DNA of 64,000 nucleotides from Phycisphaeraceae bacterium (GTDB lineage Bacteria > Planctomycetota > Phycisphaerae > Phycisphaerales > Zrk34). Every line of letters starts with the position of its first letter. The stretch's first letter is position 1. Positions 53,460-60,796 of the stretch are shown here, piece after piece. The stretch is taken from assembly GCA_028282805.1 (NCBI GenBank), contig JANQHD010000004.1:142583-206582 (forward strand), written 5' to 3'. The notes beneath the pieces are model-generated. The model saw nothing but the letters and a program-made list of their open reading frames with translations, made no database searches and was not told the origin of the DNA. A program made the translations under genes and the position numbers.

Positions 53460-54770
53460 CTATGGTTGGGCCTCGGCGAGCCGGGGGTCATCCAGATCCA
53501 AGCGGTACATGACCTGGTTGTAGTTGTAGCGTGGCGTCTTCTCCGGGGCGCTGGTGAAAGACGTGGTATAGGTGCCCTCGATGTAAATCACACGCCCACC
53601 TTCCTGATTGAAGAAAGCGTGCGTGGCGACGTTGTAGAAGTTGTAGTTGTTGTGGTCGATGATCTTCACGGCCCGGCCGTAAGGCCCCTCCGGTTCGCGT
53701 GCCTCGGCGTAATACACGTCGCCGAAATCTTCCGACAGCAGGATCCATCGCTGCCGATAGTCGTTCCACACCACGCACGAGGCCCCGCCCCGGATATTCT
53801 CGGGCAATCGGACGTCGACCTTCTCGTATCGTGACCCATCCTGGATCGCGTGCCAGTCGTTGGGCACGCGCTGCCAGGGATAGAGGTACCAATAGCCCTC
53901 GTGCAAGAAGGGGTGCGAGGCGATCGCCTTCCTCGTGCAAGGGAACCGGACCCACGGCTCAAAGATTTCTCGTTCGTCGTTGAACAGCGCCAAGCCGCAT
54001 TCCTCCGGTATGACCAGGCCTTTCTGGCGCGTGTACGTGGCGACGAGCCGTTCCCGGCCGTCGGGGTCGGTCATGGGGATGAGGCCTTCGATCCAGACCA
54101 GGCCCTCGCCTTCCAAGGGCAGCATCTGTTTCGAGCGGCCCTTGTCGTCGGTGAAATACGTGTAGTTCACGGCGACCGACGGGTCGTCGTTCAACGCGCT
54201 GGTGGCGGCGGAAACGCTGAAGTTCCAATAGTCGGGGCCGATCGTGTCGCCCCAGATCCAGAAGATGCGCCCCCGGTAAACCGCCGCGGCGACGGTGTCC
54301 TGCCCGAGCACCTGGCCGTTCAAGAGCGGCTCGGTCATCGGCACGGGCAGGTCGGCCATCACGCTGTCGCGGTAGATGCCCTCGCCGGTCAACCGGTACA
54401 ACCGCTCGGCGATCATCGTCCGGCGGACGCGCAACTCCTCGACCTTGCCCGGCTCGAACCTGACGAGGCGCCCGGGCAGATCGAAGGTCTTATCCGGGTA
54501 CGCGTAGCCATGGCTGCGGACGGACACGAACACCTCGCGCCCGAGCAATGATGGCTCATCGAGGCAAGCCACGCCCGCGCTGTCGGTCCAGTACTTGACC
54601 TCGTTCGGGAGTTTCAATTCAACCAACGGCACACCGCGACCCGTTTGTTCATCGATCACGCGGATGACGGCGTACCGCGGCGCCGGGCCACCCACGCACG
54701 AGGGCAGCAAAAGGACCATCGCGGTCAAGCAAACAAGGCGTGGCAACGATTTCGTGATTGTGCTCATCAA
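53460..54770 (-). CDS. Lipoprotein of unknown function, possible beta-propeller
   Basis: 436 residues (a second Met follows the first). The signal ends in the lipobox LLPSC with Cys25. Residues 33-115 look like a carboxypeptidase-regulatory-type beta-sandwich (VIRVIDEQTGRGVPLVELKLPNE). Residues 125-430 have repeated strand motifs such as YRGRIFWIWGDTIGP, HEGYWYLYPWQR, WILLSEDFGDVYYAEAREPEGPYG and GGRVIYIEGTYTTSFT, as in five-bladed propellers of GH43/DUF4185 type. I do not recognise a defined family, and no catalytic set can be assigned. It is flanked by palindromic repeats on both sides. Confidence 0.65.
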   Translation of the reverse strand: MMSTITKSLPRLVCLTAMVLLLPSCVGGPAPRYAVIRVIDEQTGRGVPLVELKLPNEVKYWTDSAGVACLDEPSLLGREVFVSVRSHGYAYPDKTFDLPGRLVRFEPGKVEELRVRRTMIAERLYRLTGEGIYRDSVMADLPVPMTEPLLNGQVLGQDTVAAAVYRGRIFWIWGDTIGPDYWNFSVSAATSALNDDPSVAVNYTYFTDDKGRSKQMLPLEGEGLVWIEGLIPMTDPDGRERLVATYTRQKGLVIPEECGLALFNDEREIFEPWVRFPCTRKAIASHPFLHEGYWYLYPWQRVPNDWHAIQDGSRYEKVDVRLPENIRGGASCVVWNDYRQRWILLSEDFGDVYYAEAREPEGPYGRAVKIIDHNNYNFYNVATHAFFNQEGGRVIYIEGTYTTSFTSAPEKTPRYNYNQVMYRLDLDDPRLAEAQP

Positions 54771-54834
54771 CCCGTATGTCGCGGGTTCGGCGTCGAAAGT
54801 TCACCATGAATTAAAAAACGGCGGGCTCAACGAC

Positions 54835-54915
54835 CACGTTTAGCCCGGTCGCCCGCGACCGGGTTTTTTCATGCGAACGATGGCCAATAGTGGATTGTTC
54901 ACCGCGAAGCCGCGG
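54835..54915. repeat. 81-bp direct repeat, copy B
   Basis: Second copy of 53145-53225, including the hairpin CCCGGTCGC-CC-GCGACCGGG (54844-54863) and six T's (54864-54869). Unlike copy A it follows no plus-strand gene; it lies upstream of the minus-strand lipoprotein gene. Confidence 0.9.
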
Positions 54916-55319
54916 CCGGAATCGTGGTCGCCCGTGGACGGGACAGGGCATCGACCTGATGGTCAATACCGCGGGAGACGTTTCAACCATACGTCGCAAT
55001 GTCGTGGCCCGTTGTGATTCAATTGATGGCGGTGACCAGCGCTAACGCGTAATAGCGGATCGTTCGTGATCTGCGCGCCGCAGCGCCGTGCGCACCGGCG
55101 TGACACGGGCGATATCGGCTTGAAATCAAGGCGCTTTATGCCGCGGCGCGCGCACGGCGACGCTCGTGTGCGCGGCGGCGTGCGCACCGATGGGTCGCGG
55201 TGCGCAGGGGCGCGTCGCGGGGATCATGCCAACCGTGTTTTCAGGCGTGAAACCCGGTTCGATCGAACAGCGCGCCGGATGAACGACGGGTTGATGTGAA
55301 TGGGCTCATCGAAACTTTG

Positions 55320-55342
55320 CCCGCGTCGCTGAAGCGACGCTC
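55320..55342. repeat. GCGTCGC-TGAA-GCGACGC hairpin repeat, copy 1
   Basis: Stem GCGTCGC (55323-55329), loop TGAA, stem GCGACGC (55334-55340). The 23-bp sequence is identical to 55951-55973. It lies 13 bases after the lemA stop, so it could end lemA transcription although no T-run is present. Confidence 0.85.
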
Positions 55343-55355
55343 ACCGATCGGCCGG

Positions 55356-55928
55356 TCAGGTGCCGAGGTTCACCTGCGGGGCGAGGCGGACGGAGGCGTC
55401 TTCGACCTCGAAGAACTCTTCGCGCTGGAAGCTGAACATGCCCGCGATGATGTTCGAAGGGAACACCTCGACCCGCGTGTTCATGTCGCGCACGTTGGCG
55501 TTGTAGAACCTGCGGGCGGCCTGGATGCGGTCCTCGGTGTTGACCAGTTCCTGTTGCAGGTGCAGGAAGTTACCCGACGCCTTGAGGTCGGGATAGTCCT
55601 CTGACACGGCGAACAGCTGCTTGAGCGAGCCGACCAGCGCGTTCTCGTCGCGGGCCTGGCTCTCGGGCGAACCCTCGGAGGCCATGGCGGTGTTGCGGGC
55701 CTGGATGACGCGCTCGAGCACCTGCTTCTCGTGGGCCGCGTAGCCCTTGACGGCCTCGACGAGGTTCGGGACCAGGTCGTACCGCCGACGCAGCTCGGTG
55801 TCGATGCCCGCCCAGGATTCGCGGACGTGCTGACGCAGGCGGACCAGGCCGTTGAACGTACCGATCACCCACAGCAACGGGATGAACAGGATCACGGCGA
55901 CGACGATGAGTGGGATGAAACCTTCCAT
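55356..55928 (-). CDS. lemA: LemA-family membrane protein
   Basis: 190 residues, normal for LemA. One N-terminal membrane helix (VVAVILFIPLLWVIGTFNGLV) is followed by the coiled helical domain with the family blocks QHVRESWAGIDTELRRRYDLVPNLVEAVKGYA and ASGNFLHLQQELVNTEDRIQAARRFYNANVRDMN. LemA function is not settled; it is often next to a membrane protein or M48 protease gene. Here an M48 protease is 5 kb away, and the two genes directly upstream encode paralogous membrane proteins. The gap to the upstream gene is 6 bp. Confidence 0.93.
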   Translation of the reverse strand: MEGFIPLIVVAVILFIPLLWVIGTFNGLVRLRQHVRESWAGIDTELRRRYDLVPNLVEAVKGYAAHEKQVLERVIQARNTAMASEGSPESQARDENALVGSLKQLFAVSEDYPDLKASGNFLHLQQELVNTEDRIQAARRFYNANVRDMNTRVEVFPSNIIAGMFSFQREEFFEVEDASVRLAPQVNLGT

Positions 55929-55934
55929 GAACGC

Positions 55935-56672
55935 TTATGCTCCTGTGCTTCCCGCGTCGCTGAAGCGACGCTCGCCGGTCTGCTGTTGGCGGACGTAGTC
56001 CGGCACTAACCGCATCAGGCCGTCGAGGTACCGCACCATGGCGCGGAACTGTTCGGGATCGACCTTACGCTTGGTCCACACGATCGCCTGTATCCCGTCG
56101 AACTGCAAGCCGAACCGCTCGGAACCCATGAGGTATTCCATCGCACGCTGGTGCAGCACGTCGTACGCCCACCGCCGATCCGACGCCGCGACGTAGAACT
56201 GCTTGCTGAACTCGGCCGACTCGAAGTCGATGTCGTCGAACCCGAACGCGGCGCCGATCTTGTCGCCGAACCCCTCCCGGCGGATCAGCAGGTCACGCAT
56301 CGAAAAAGGCAGATCGACCAGCACGGCGCTGAAGCGGTGGGTCTTCCGGTTCTTGCCGCTGCCTGTGGCATAGTGGTAGTCGAACGCGTGGATGGGGTAC
56401 CCTTCGAGTTCGCCGCCCAGCGTGTTGTAAGCGTACCGGCTGTTGCCGCGCGTCGTGCATTTAAAGTTGGGGTGCCGATCGTCGAAGCCACGGTCTTTTT
56501 CGGGATCGAACGACAGGCCGTTGAGCTGCGCCCACTCGGCCAGTTCCTTCTTGCGCCGCGCCGCGGCCGCGATGGCGCAGCTGATGCCGACGGCCCCGAC
56601 CACCACGATGAAGATCGGCCAGAGGATGACGAACAAATCGGCCCCGGCGAGGATCGAGCAAGTCACGCTCAT
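55935..56672 (-). CDS. Membrane-anchored protein, paralogue B (DUF3137-like, tentative)
   Basis: 245 residues from the ATG at 56672, overlapping the upstream stop by 4 bp. One N-terminal helix (LFVILWPIFIVVVGAVGISCAIAAAA) is followed by a soluble domain. Shared blocks with the next protein are GLSFDPEKDRGFDDRHPNF, NSRYAYNTLGGEL, FGFDDIDFESAEFSKQFYV, DRRWAYDVLHQRAMEYL and LVPDYVRQQQ. The last residues (GERRFSDAGS) are encoded by a palindromic repeat. A relation to DUF3137, which accompanies LemA elsewhere, is my inference. Confidence 0.7.
   Translation of the reverse strand: MSVTCSILAGADLFVILWPIFIVVVGAVGISCAIAAAARRKKELAEWAQLNGLSFDPEKDRGFDDRHPNFKCTTRGNSRYAYNTLGGELEGYPIHAFDYHYATGSGKNRKTHRFSAVLVDLPFSMRDLLIRREGFGDKIGAAFGFDDIDFESAEFSKQFYVAASDRRWAYDVLHQRAMEYLMGSERFGLQFDGIQAIVWTKRKVDPEQFRAMVRYLDGLMRLVPDYVRQQQTGERRFSDAGSTGA
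55951..55973. repeat. GCGTCGC-TGAA-GCGACGC hairpin repeat, copy 2
   Basis: Identical over 23 bp to 55320-55342. Stem 55954-55960 and 55965-55971 with loop TGAA. It lies inside the 3' end of the membrane-protein gene and encodes its last residues before the stop. Confidence 0.85.
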
Positions 56673-57355
56673 GCGCCGAGCCCCTCGAGCTGCTGCTTGC
56701 GGACGTAGTCGGGGATCAGGTCGAGCATGCCGTCGATCAGCCCCACCGTGCGTTCGTAGTCCTCGACCTTGAACACCCGGCCGGTGGTGGCGATGACGTG
56801 CGCGGTGTCGAACTCGATGTTGTGCTTCGGCTGGGCGAGCAGGAACTCCATCGTGCGCGTGTGGATCACGTCGTAGGCCCACTTGCGGTCGGAACTCTTG
56901 ACCATGAACTTCCGTGAGAACTCGGCCGACTCGAAGTCGATGTCGTCGAACCCGAAGAACCCGCCGATCTTGTCGAAGATGTTCTCCGGACGGATCGACA
57001 GCGGCTTGAGCGGGATGTTCGCCTGGAGGATGACCGCGGAGAAGTAGTGGTGGTGCGTGGTCTTGTCGCCGTCGGAATCGGTGGACTCGGTCTCGTAGTG
57101 GTAGTCGAACCCGAGGAAGCGTCGGCCGTCCCACGCGCCTTGCATGATGTTGTAGGCGTAGCGGTTGTCGCCGCTGCGCAGGCAGCCGAACTCGGGGAAG
57201 CGTTCGTCGAAGGAGCGGTCGTGTGACTCGTCGAACGACAGGCCGTGCGCCCGGACCCAGGCGGCGAGGGCCTGCTGGCGCTTGCGTTTCTGGGCCGCGC
57301 CGAAGATGGCCAGCACGATGAACAGGACCACGGCGATGACGATGATGATTTCCAT
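56669..57355 (-). CDS. Membrane-anchored protein, paralogue A (DUF3137-like, tentative)
   Basis: 228 residues. N-terminal helix (IIIVIAVVLFIVLAIFGAA), then GLSFDESHDRSFDERFPEFG, NRYAYNIMQGAWDGRRFLGFDYHYE, GFFGFDDIDFESAEFSRKFMV and DRKWAYDVIHTRTMEFLL. It is clearly homologous along its length to the downstream protein, so the pair arose by tandem duplication. First gene of a three-gene coupled set with lemA. No catalytic motif is visible; a role in the membrane with LemA is inferred from gene order only. Confidence 0.7.
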   Translation of the reverse strand: MEIIIVIAVVLFIVLAIFGAAQKRKRQQALAAWVRAHGLSFDESHDRSFDERFPEFGCLRSGDNRYAYNIMQGAWDGRRFLGFDYHYETESTDSDGDKTTHHHYFSAVILQANIPLKPLSIRPENIFDKIGGFFGFDDIDFESAEFSRKFMVKSSDRKWAYDVIHTRTMEFLLAQPKHNIEFDTAHVIATTGRVFKVEDYERTVGLIDGMLDLIPDYVRKQQLEGLGA

Positions 57356-57414
57356 CGCCGCCCATCATACACGCCCCACGCGTCGCATGATTGCGATGCG
57401 CCGGGCGGGTTGAT

Positions 57415-60400
57415 TCAGCGTTGACGACGGCGCAGGCACGCCAGCGCCCCGGCCGCGAGCAGCGCCAGCGAGGCGGGCTCGGGCACGGCGGGGGCGGCGG
57501 GCACGGCGTTGCCGAAGTTGGCGCCCAGCGCGTTGAGGTCGAGCAGGCTCACCACCCCGTCGTAGTTGAAGTCGCCCCGCTGCCAGGTCGCGTCGGTCGC
57601 GCCGAAGTTGGCGCCCAGCGCGTTGAGGTCGAGCAGGCTCACCACCCCGTCGCCGTTGGTGTCGCCGTTGTAGGTCGCGTACAGGCGGACGTTGTCGAGG
57701 TCGCCGTCGCCGTCGGTGCCGGCGTCTTCGTACAACACGGCCAACGAGGTGTTGGCGGTGATCGACGCGCCGCTCACGGCGGCGTTGTTGAAGTGGCCGG
57801 CGAGGTTGGCGGAGTTGAGGATCGCGAACGCGTCGCCGAGCGCGGGCGTGAAACCGGACTGCGTCAGCGCCAGCGCGCCGTCGAGGCTGACGCTGGCGGT
57901 GACGTTGAGCTGGTCGTAATCTTCGCCCGCGACGCCGCCGCTGCCTTCGAGGTCGAACTTCATGACGCCCCCGGCGGTCTGGGTCAGGTCGCCGTCGATG
58001 TTGAGGATGTTGGTCGGGGCCGGGGGATCGGGGATGTCCTGGTCGATCGTGATCGACACGTCGTCGACCGAGCCGAAGCCGTTGTCGCCGTCGAACTTCT
58101 CGAACCGCACCAGCAGGTTCTTGCCCACCGCGTTGGCGTCGGCCACCGGCGAGAGCGTGCTGTTGAAGGCGTTGTACCCGGTGCCGAAGTTGAGGGTGGG
58201 GTTGAGCACGGTGGAGAACAGGTCCACGGGCGTGGCGCCGTCGAGGTAGTAAAGCGTGGCCTCGAGCTGCTCGGCGCCGAGCGTCCAACTGCTGGCGGCG
58301 GCGTAGGCGAAGCTGAAGGTGTACTCGTCGCCCAGTGCGATCACGTGGCCGGTGTCCTGCGCGGGCGAGGGCGTGGCGCCGTTGGACGAGTTGAACCCGA
58401 CGATCGCGCGGAAGGCGCCGGAGGCGGGGTTGGTGCCGTTGCGGCCGTTGATGGCGTCGTCGCCGCCAAAGCTGAACCAGTCGTCGATAGCGTTGAAGGG
58501 GTTGCCGGTGCCGGACTCGAACCCGCCGTTGGCGACGAGTTCGACAGGCACGGTGGCTTCGGGGGCGAAGGGGCCGCCGCCGCCGGACGGGGCTTCGCCG
58601 ATCTCGAGGGTGCCGTTGTTGATCACGTTGGCCTTGAGCACGAGGGGCGTGCCGGAGGTGTCGTAGGCGGGCTTGATGTCGCCGCGTGCGATGAGCTGGC
58701 CGCCGGAGCGGATGTCGACGGTGCGGGTGGTTTCGAGCGAGCCGCCGTCGATCACGACCACGCCGCCGTCGCTGATGCGTGCGCCGTTGTTGGCCTGCAG
58801 GCTGACGGCGTTCTCGATCTTCACGGTCATCTGGCCCGAGGTGCCCTTGACCTCGAAGGCGACGACGTGCGAGTCGGCGCTGACGACGGTCTCGAGCGCC
58901 GAGCCGGTGGTGTTCTCGATGAGGGGGATCCAGTTGTTGGCCGGTCCGGTGTTGAAGTTGGCCGCCGCGGTGCCGCGGGTGTTGAACTGGCTGCCGCCGG
59001 CCCAGTTGGCGGCGTCGGCCCAGTCGGTCGAGCCGTTGGTCGGGGCCCACGTCTTGTACTGGATGATGAAGGTGTTCTGCGCCCCGCCGGTGCCGGCGTC
59101 GGAGTCGACGCCCTCGTCCTGTGCGATCTCGAACAGCAGGTCGGCGATGGCCTGCTGCTCGGTGGTCGGGCTGTTGAGCAGGTTGTTGGCCTCGCCGACG
59201 TCGGCGTCGAGGTCGTACAGGCCGAGCACGTTCGAGCCGGAGCGGGAGAGCTTCCACTTGCCGAATCGGATGGCCCAGTCGTCCTTCACGCGGGCCTCGA
59301 AGATGTGGTACTCCTTCTCGTCGAGCGTGCCGCCGGCAAAGGCGTCGGCGATCGACTGGCTGTCGAGGCCGACGGGCGTGTCGGCGCCGGCGAGGTCGGC
59401 GAAGGTGGCGAACATGTCCACCAGGCCGACGATCTGGTCGCTGGTGCTGCCGGCGGCGATGGTGCCGTTCCAGTGGGCGATGAACGGGGACTTGATGCCG
59501 CCCTCGTGCACGTCACCCTTCTGGCCCTTGAGGCCGGCGCGGGCGTCGAACAGGTCCATCTGGGGCCCGGTGCCGCCGTTGTCGGACATGAGGATGATGA
59601 GGGTGTCATCGTAAACGGAGTCCGACTGGTCGGTGTCCTGGTTGGGGTCTTTGAGGCGGTCGACGATCTCGCCGATGTGGTTGTCGGCCCGCGCCATCAT
59701 CGCGGCGTAATTGGCCTGCGCGGTGGAGTAGCCGGCGTCGATGTAGGCCTGCCAGATCGCGTCCTGGGGCGGGTCGAAGTTGCCGTGCGGCAGGGTCACG
59801 CCGGCGTAGATCATGAAGGGGTCGGCGCCGCCGGCGTGGGCGGAGATGAAGTCGACGGACTTGTCGGCGATCAGGTCGGCGGTGTAGTCGGAAAGCGTGG
59901 GCGACCAGTCGACCTGCATGTTGCGCGGGTCGGCTTCGCTGGAGTCGGTGTCGTGCTCCCACAGGTAGTTGACGTAGTACCGGTGGGCGTGGATGTGGTT
60001 GAGGTAGCCGTAGAACTCGTCGAAGCCCTTGTCGATGGGCGTGGCGCCGACGTGGGTGACCTGGGGGTTGGGGTGGTTGACGACTTCGTTGGCGCTGTTG
60101 GCCACGGGCGAGAGCGAGTAGCCGTCCATGCCCGCGCCCCACTTGCCGTAGGCGCCGTTGGTGTAGCCGACGGATTGGAGCGGCTGGCCGATGCCGGGGT
60201 CGACGTCGCGGTACTGGTTGCCGCCGTTGGCGTTGAGGCCGTTGGAGTCGACGGAGGAGTGGCCGTTGTGCATGCCGGTGTAGAGCGAGCCGCGCGTCGA
60301 GCCGCAGATCGGCGTGGCGTAGGCGTTGGTGAACATCATGCCGCCGTTGGCCAGCGCGTCGATGTGCGGCGTCTCGATCACGGGCAGGCTCGGGTTCGAC

Positions 60401-60561
60401 GCGGCGCGCGCGAGTTGGCCGGTCACACCGAGTTCGCCGTAACCTAAATCGTCGAGCATGACGAAGATGATGTTGGGCTTGGGGGCTTGGGCGAGCGTCG
60501 CGGCGCCGAGCAGGCCAACAACCGCAACCGTCACGATCGAATGAAACGCCATCTTTCTCAT
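57415..60561 (-). CDS. Secreted sulfatase-like protein with dockerin repeats and PEP-CTERM tail
   Basis: 1048 residues from the ATG at 60561, giving a signal peptide at 1-26. Sulfatase features: VMLDDLGYGELG (Asp37, Asp38), TPICGSTRGSLYTG (Cys86, Arg90) and MSDNGGTG (Asp327, Asn328). The formylglycine motif is C-G-S-T-R, with Ser where CxPxR has Pro, and the usual GKWH is GKWG (140-143). After about residue 520 come beta-sandwich regions, then two dockerin-like loops (NGDTNGDGVVSLLDLN, FNYDGVVSLLDLN) and the tail VPEPASLALLAAGALACLRRR. It probably acts on sulfated polysaccharide outside the cell; the altered motifs leave activity open. Confidence 0.85.
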   Translation of the reverse strand: MRKMAFHSIVTVAVVGLLGAATLAQAPKPNIIFVMLDDLGYGELGVTGQLARAASNPSLPVIETPHIDALANGGMMFTNAYATPICGSTRGSLYTGMHNGHSSVDSNGLNANGGNQYRDVDPGIGQPLQSVGYTNGAYGKWGAGMDGYSLSPVANSANEVVNHPNPQVTHVGATPIDKGFDEFYGYLNHIHAHRYYVNYLWEHDTDSSEADPRNMQVDWSPTLSDYTADLIADKSVDFISAHAGGADPFMIYAGVTLPHGNFDPPQDAIWQAYIDAGYSTAQANYAAMMARADNHIGEIVDRLKDPNQDTDQSDSVYDDTLIILMSDNGGTGPQMDLFDARAGLKGQKGDVHEGGIKSPFIAHWNGTIAAGSTSDQIVGLVDMFATFADLAGADTPVGLDSQSIADAFAGGTLDEKEYHIFEARVKDDWAIRFGKWKLSRSGSNVLGLYDLDADVGEANNLLNSPTTEQQAIADLLFEIAQDEGVDSDAGTGGAQNTFIIQYKTWAPTNGSTDWADAANWAGGSQFNTRGTAAANFNTGPANNWIPLIENTTGSALETVVSADSHVVAFEVKGTSGQMTVKIENAVSLQANNGARISDGGVVVIDGGSLETTRTVDIRSGGQLIARGDIKPAYDTSGTPLVLKANVINNGTLEIGEAPSGGGGPFAPEATVPVELVANGGFESGTGNPFNAIDDWFSFGGDDAINGRNGTNPASGAFRAIVGFNSSNGATPSPAQDTGHVIALGDEYTFSFAYAAASSWTLGAEQLEATLYYLDGATPVDLFSTVLNPTLNFGTGYNAFNSTLSPVADANAVGKNLLVRFEKFDGDNGFGSVDDVSITIDQDIPDPPAPTNILNIDGDLTQTAGGVMKFDLEGSGGVAGEDYDQLNVTASVSLDGALALTQSGFTPALGDAFAILNSANLAGHFNNAAVSGASITANTSLAVLYEDAGTDGDGDLDNVRLYATYNGDTNGDGVVSLLDLNALGANFGATDATWQRGDFNYDGVVSLLDLNALGANFGNAVPAAPAVPEPASLALLAAGALACLRRRQR
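57511..57652. repeat. Near-tandem 52-bp repeat inside the sulfatase gene
   Basis: 57511-57562 and 57601-57652 are identical over 52 bp at a 90-bp period. This is the coding DNA of the two dockerin half-repeats (30 residues apart). Identity at silent positions points to recent duplication or gene conversion. Confidence 0.9.
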
Positions 60562-60796
60562 CGGGGAACCTGTCACCTGTGCGTAGGGGTTGGTGGTGTC
60601 ACAACTTATTAATGACCACGGGGGCGGGCCAAGCAAACAAAATCACGGAAATGTTCCGCGGCTATGTATTAGGGAAGAAAGCCCCCCGATCGTTAGCAGC
60701 AAAACCGTCTTTTTCGCGAAATTTCATTCGCCTAATCGACACGCCACGCCGAGCGGGTGGTTTTTAGCTTGAAAACAGGCGCCGGTGCGGTGCGGG

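Larger units (their letters stand above)
54771..55355. other. 585-bp gene-free region
   Basis: Contains copy B of the 81-bp repeat, a GCGC-rich stretch at about 55064-55215 with recurring CGTGCGCACCG words, and a hairpin repeat at 55320-55342. Short open frames on both strands lack ribosome sites and sensible composition. A non-coding RNA or decayed gene cannot be excluded. Confidence 0.6.

Noticed and set aside
55066..55299. Small plus-strand open frame of 77 codons in the gene-free region
   Set aside because: Arg-rich shadow composition, no ribosome-binding site, and GC-rich repeats account for its openness.
57391..60447. Plus-strand 1018-codon open frame opposite the sulfatase
   Set aside because: Antisense shadow; the sulfatase, dockerin and PEP-CTERM features are all on the minus strand.
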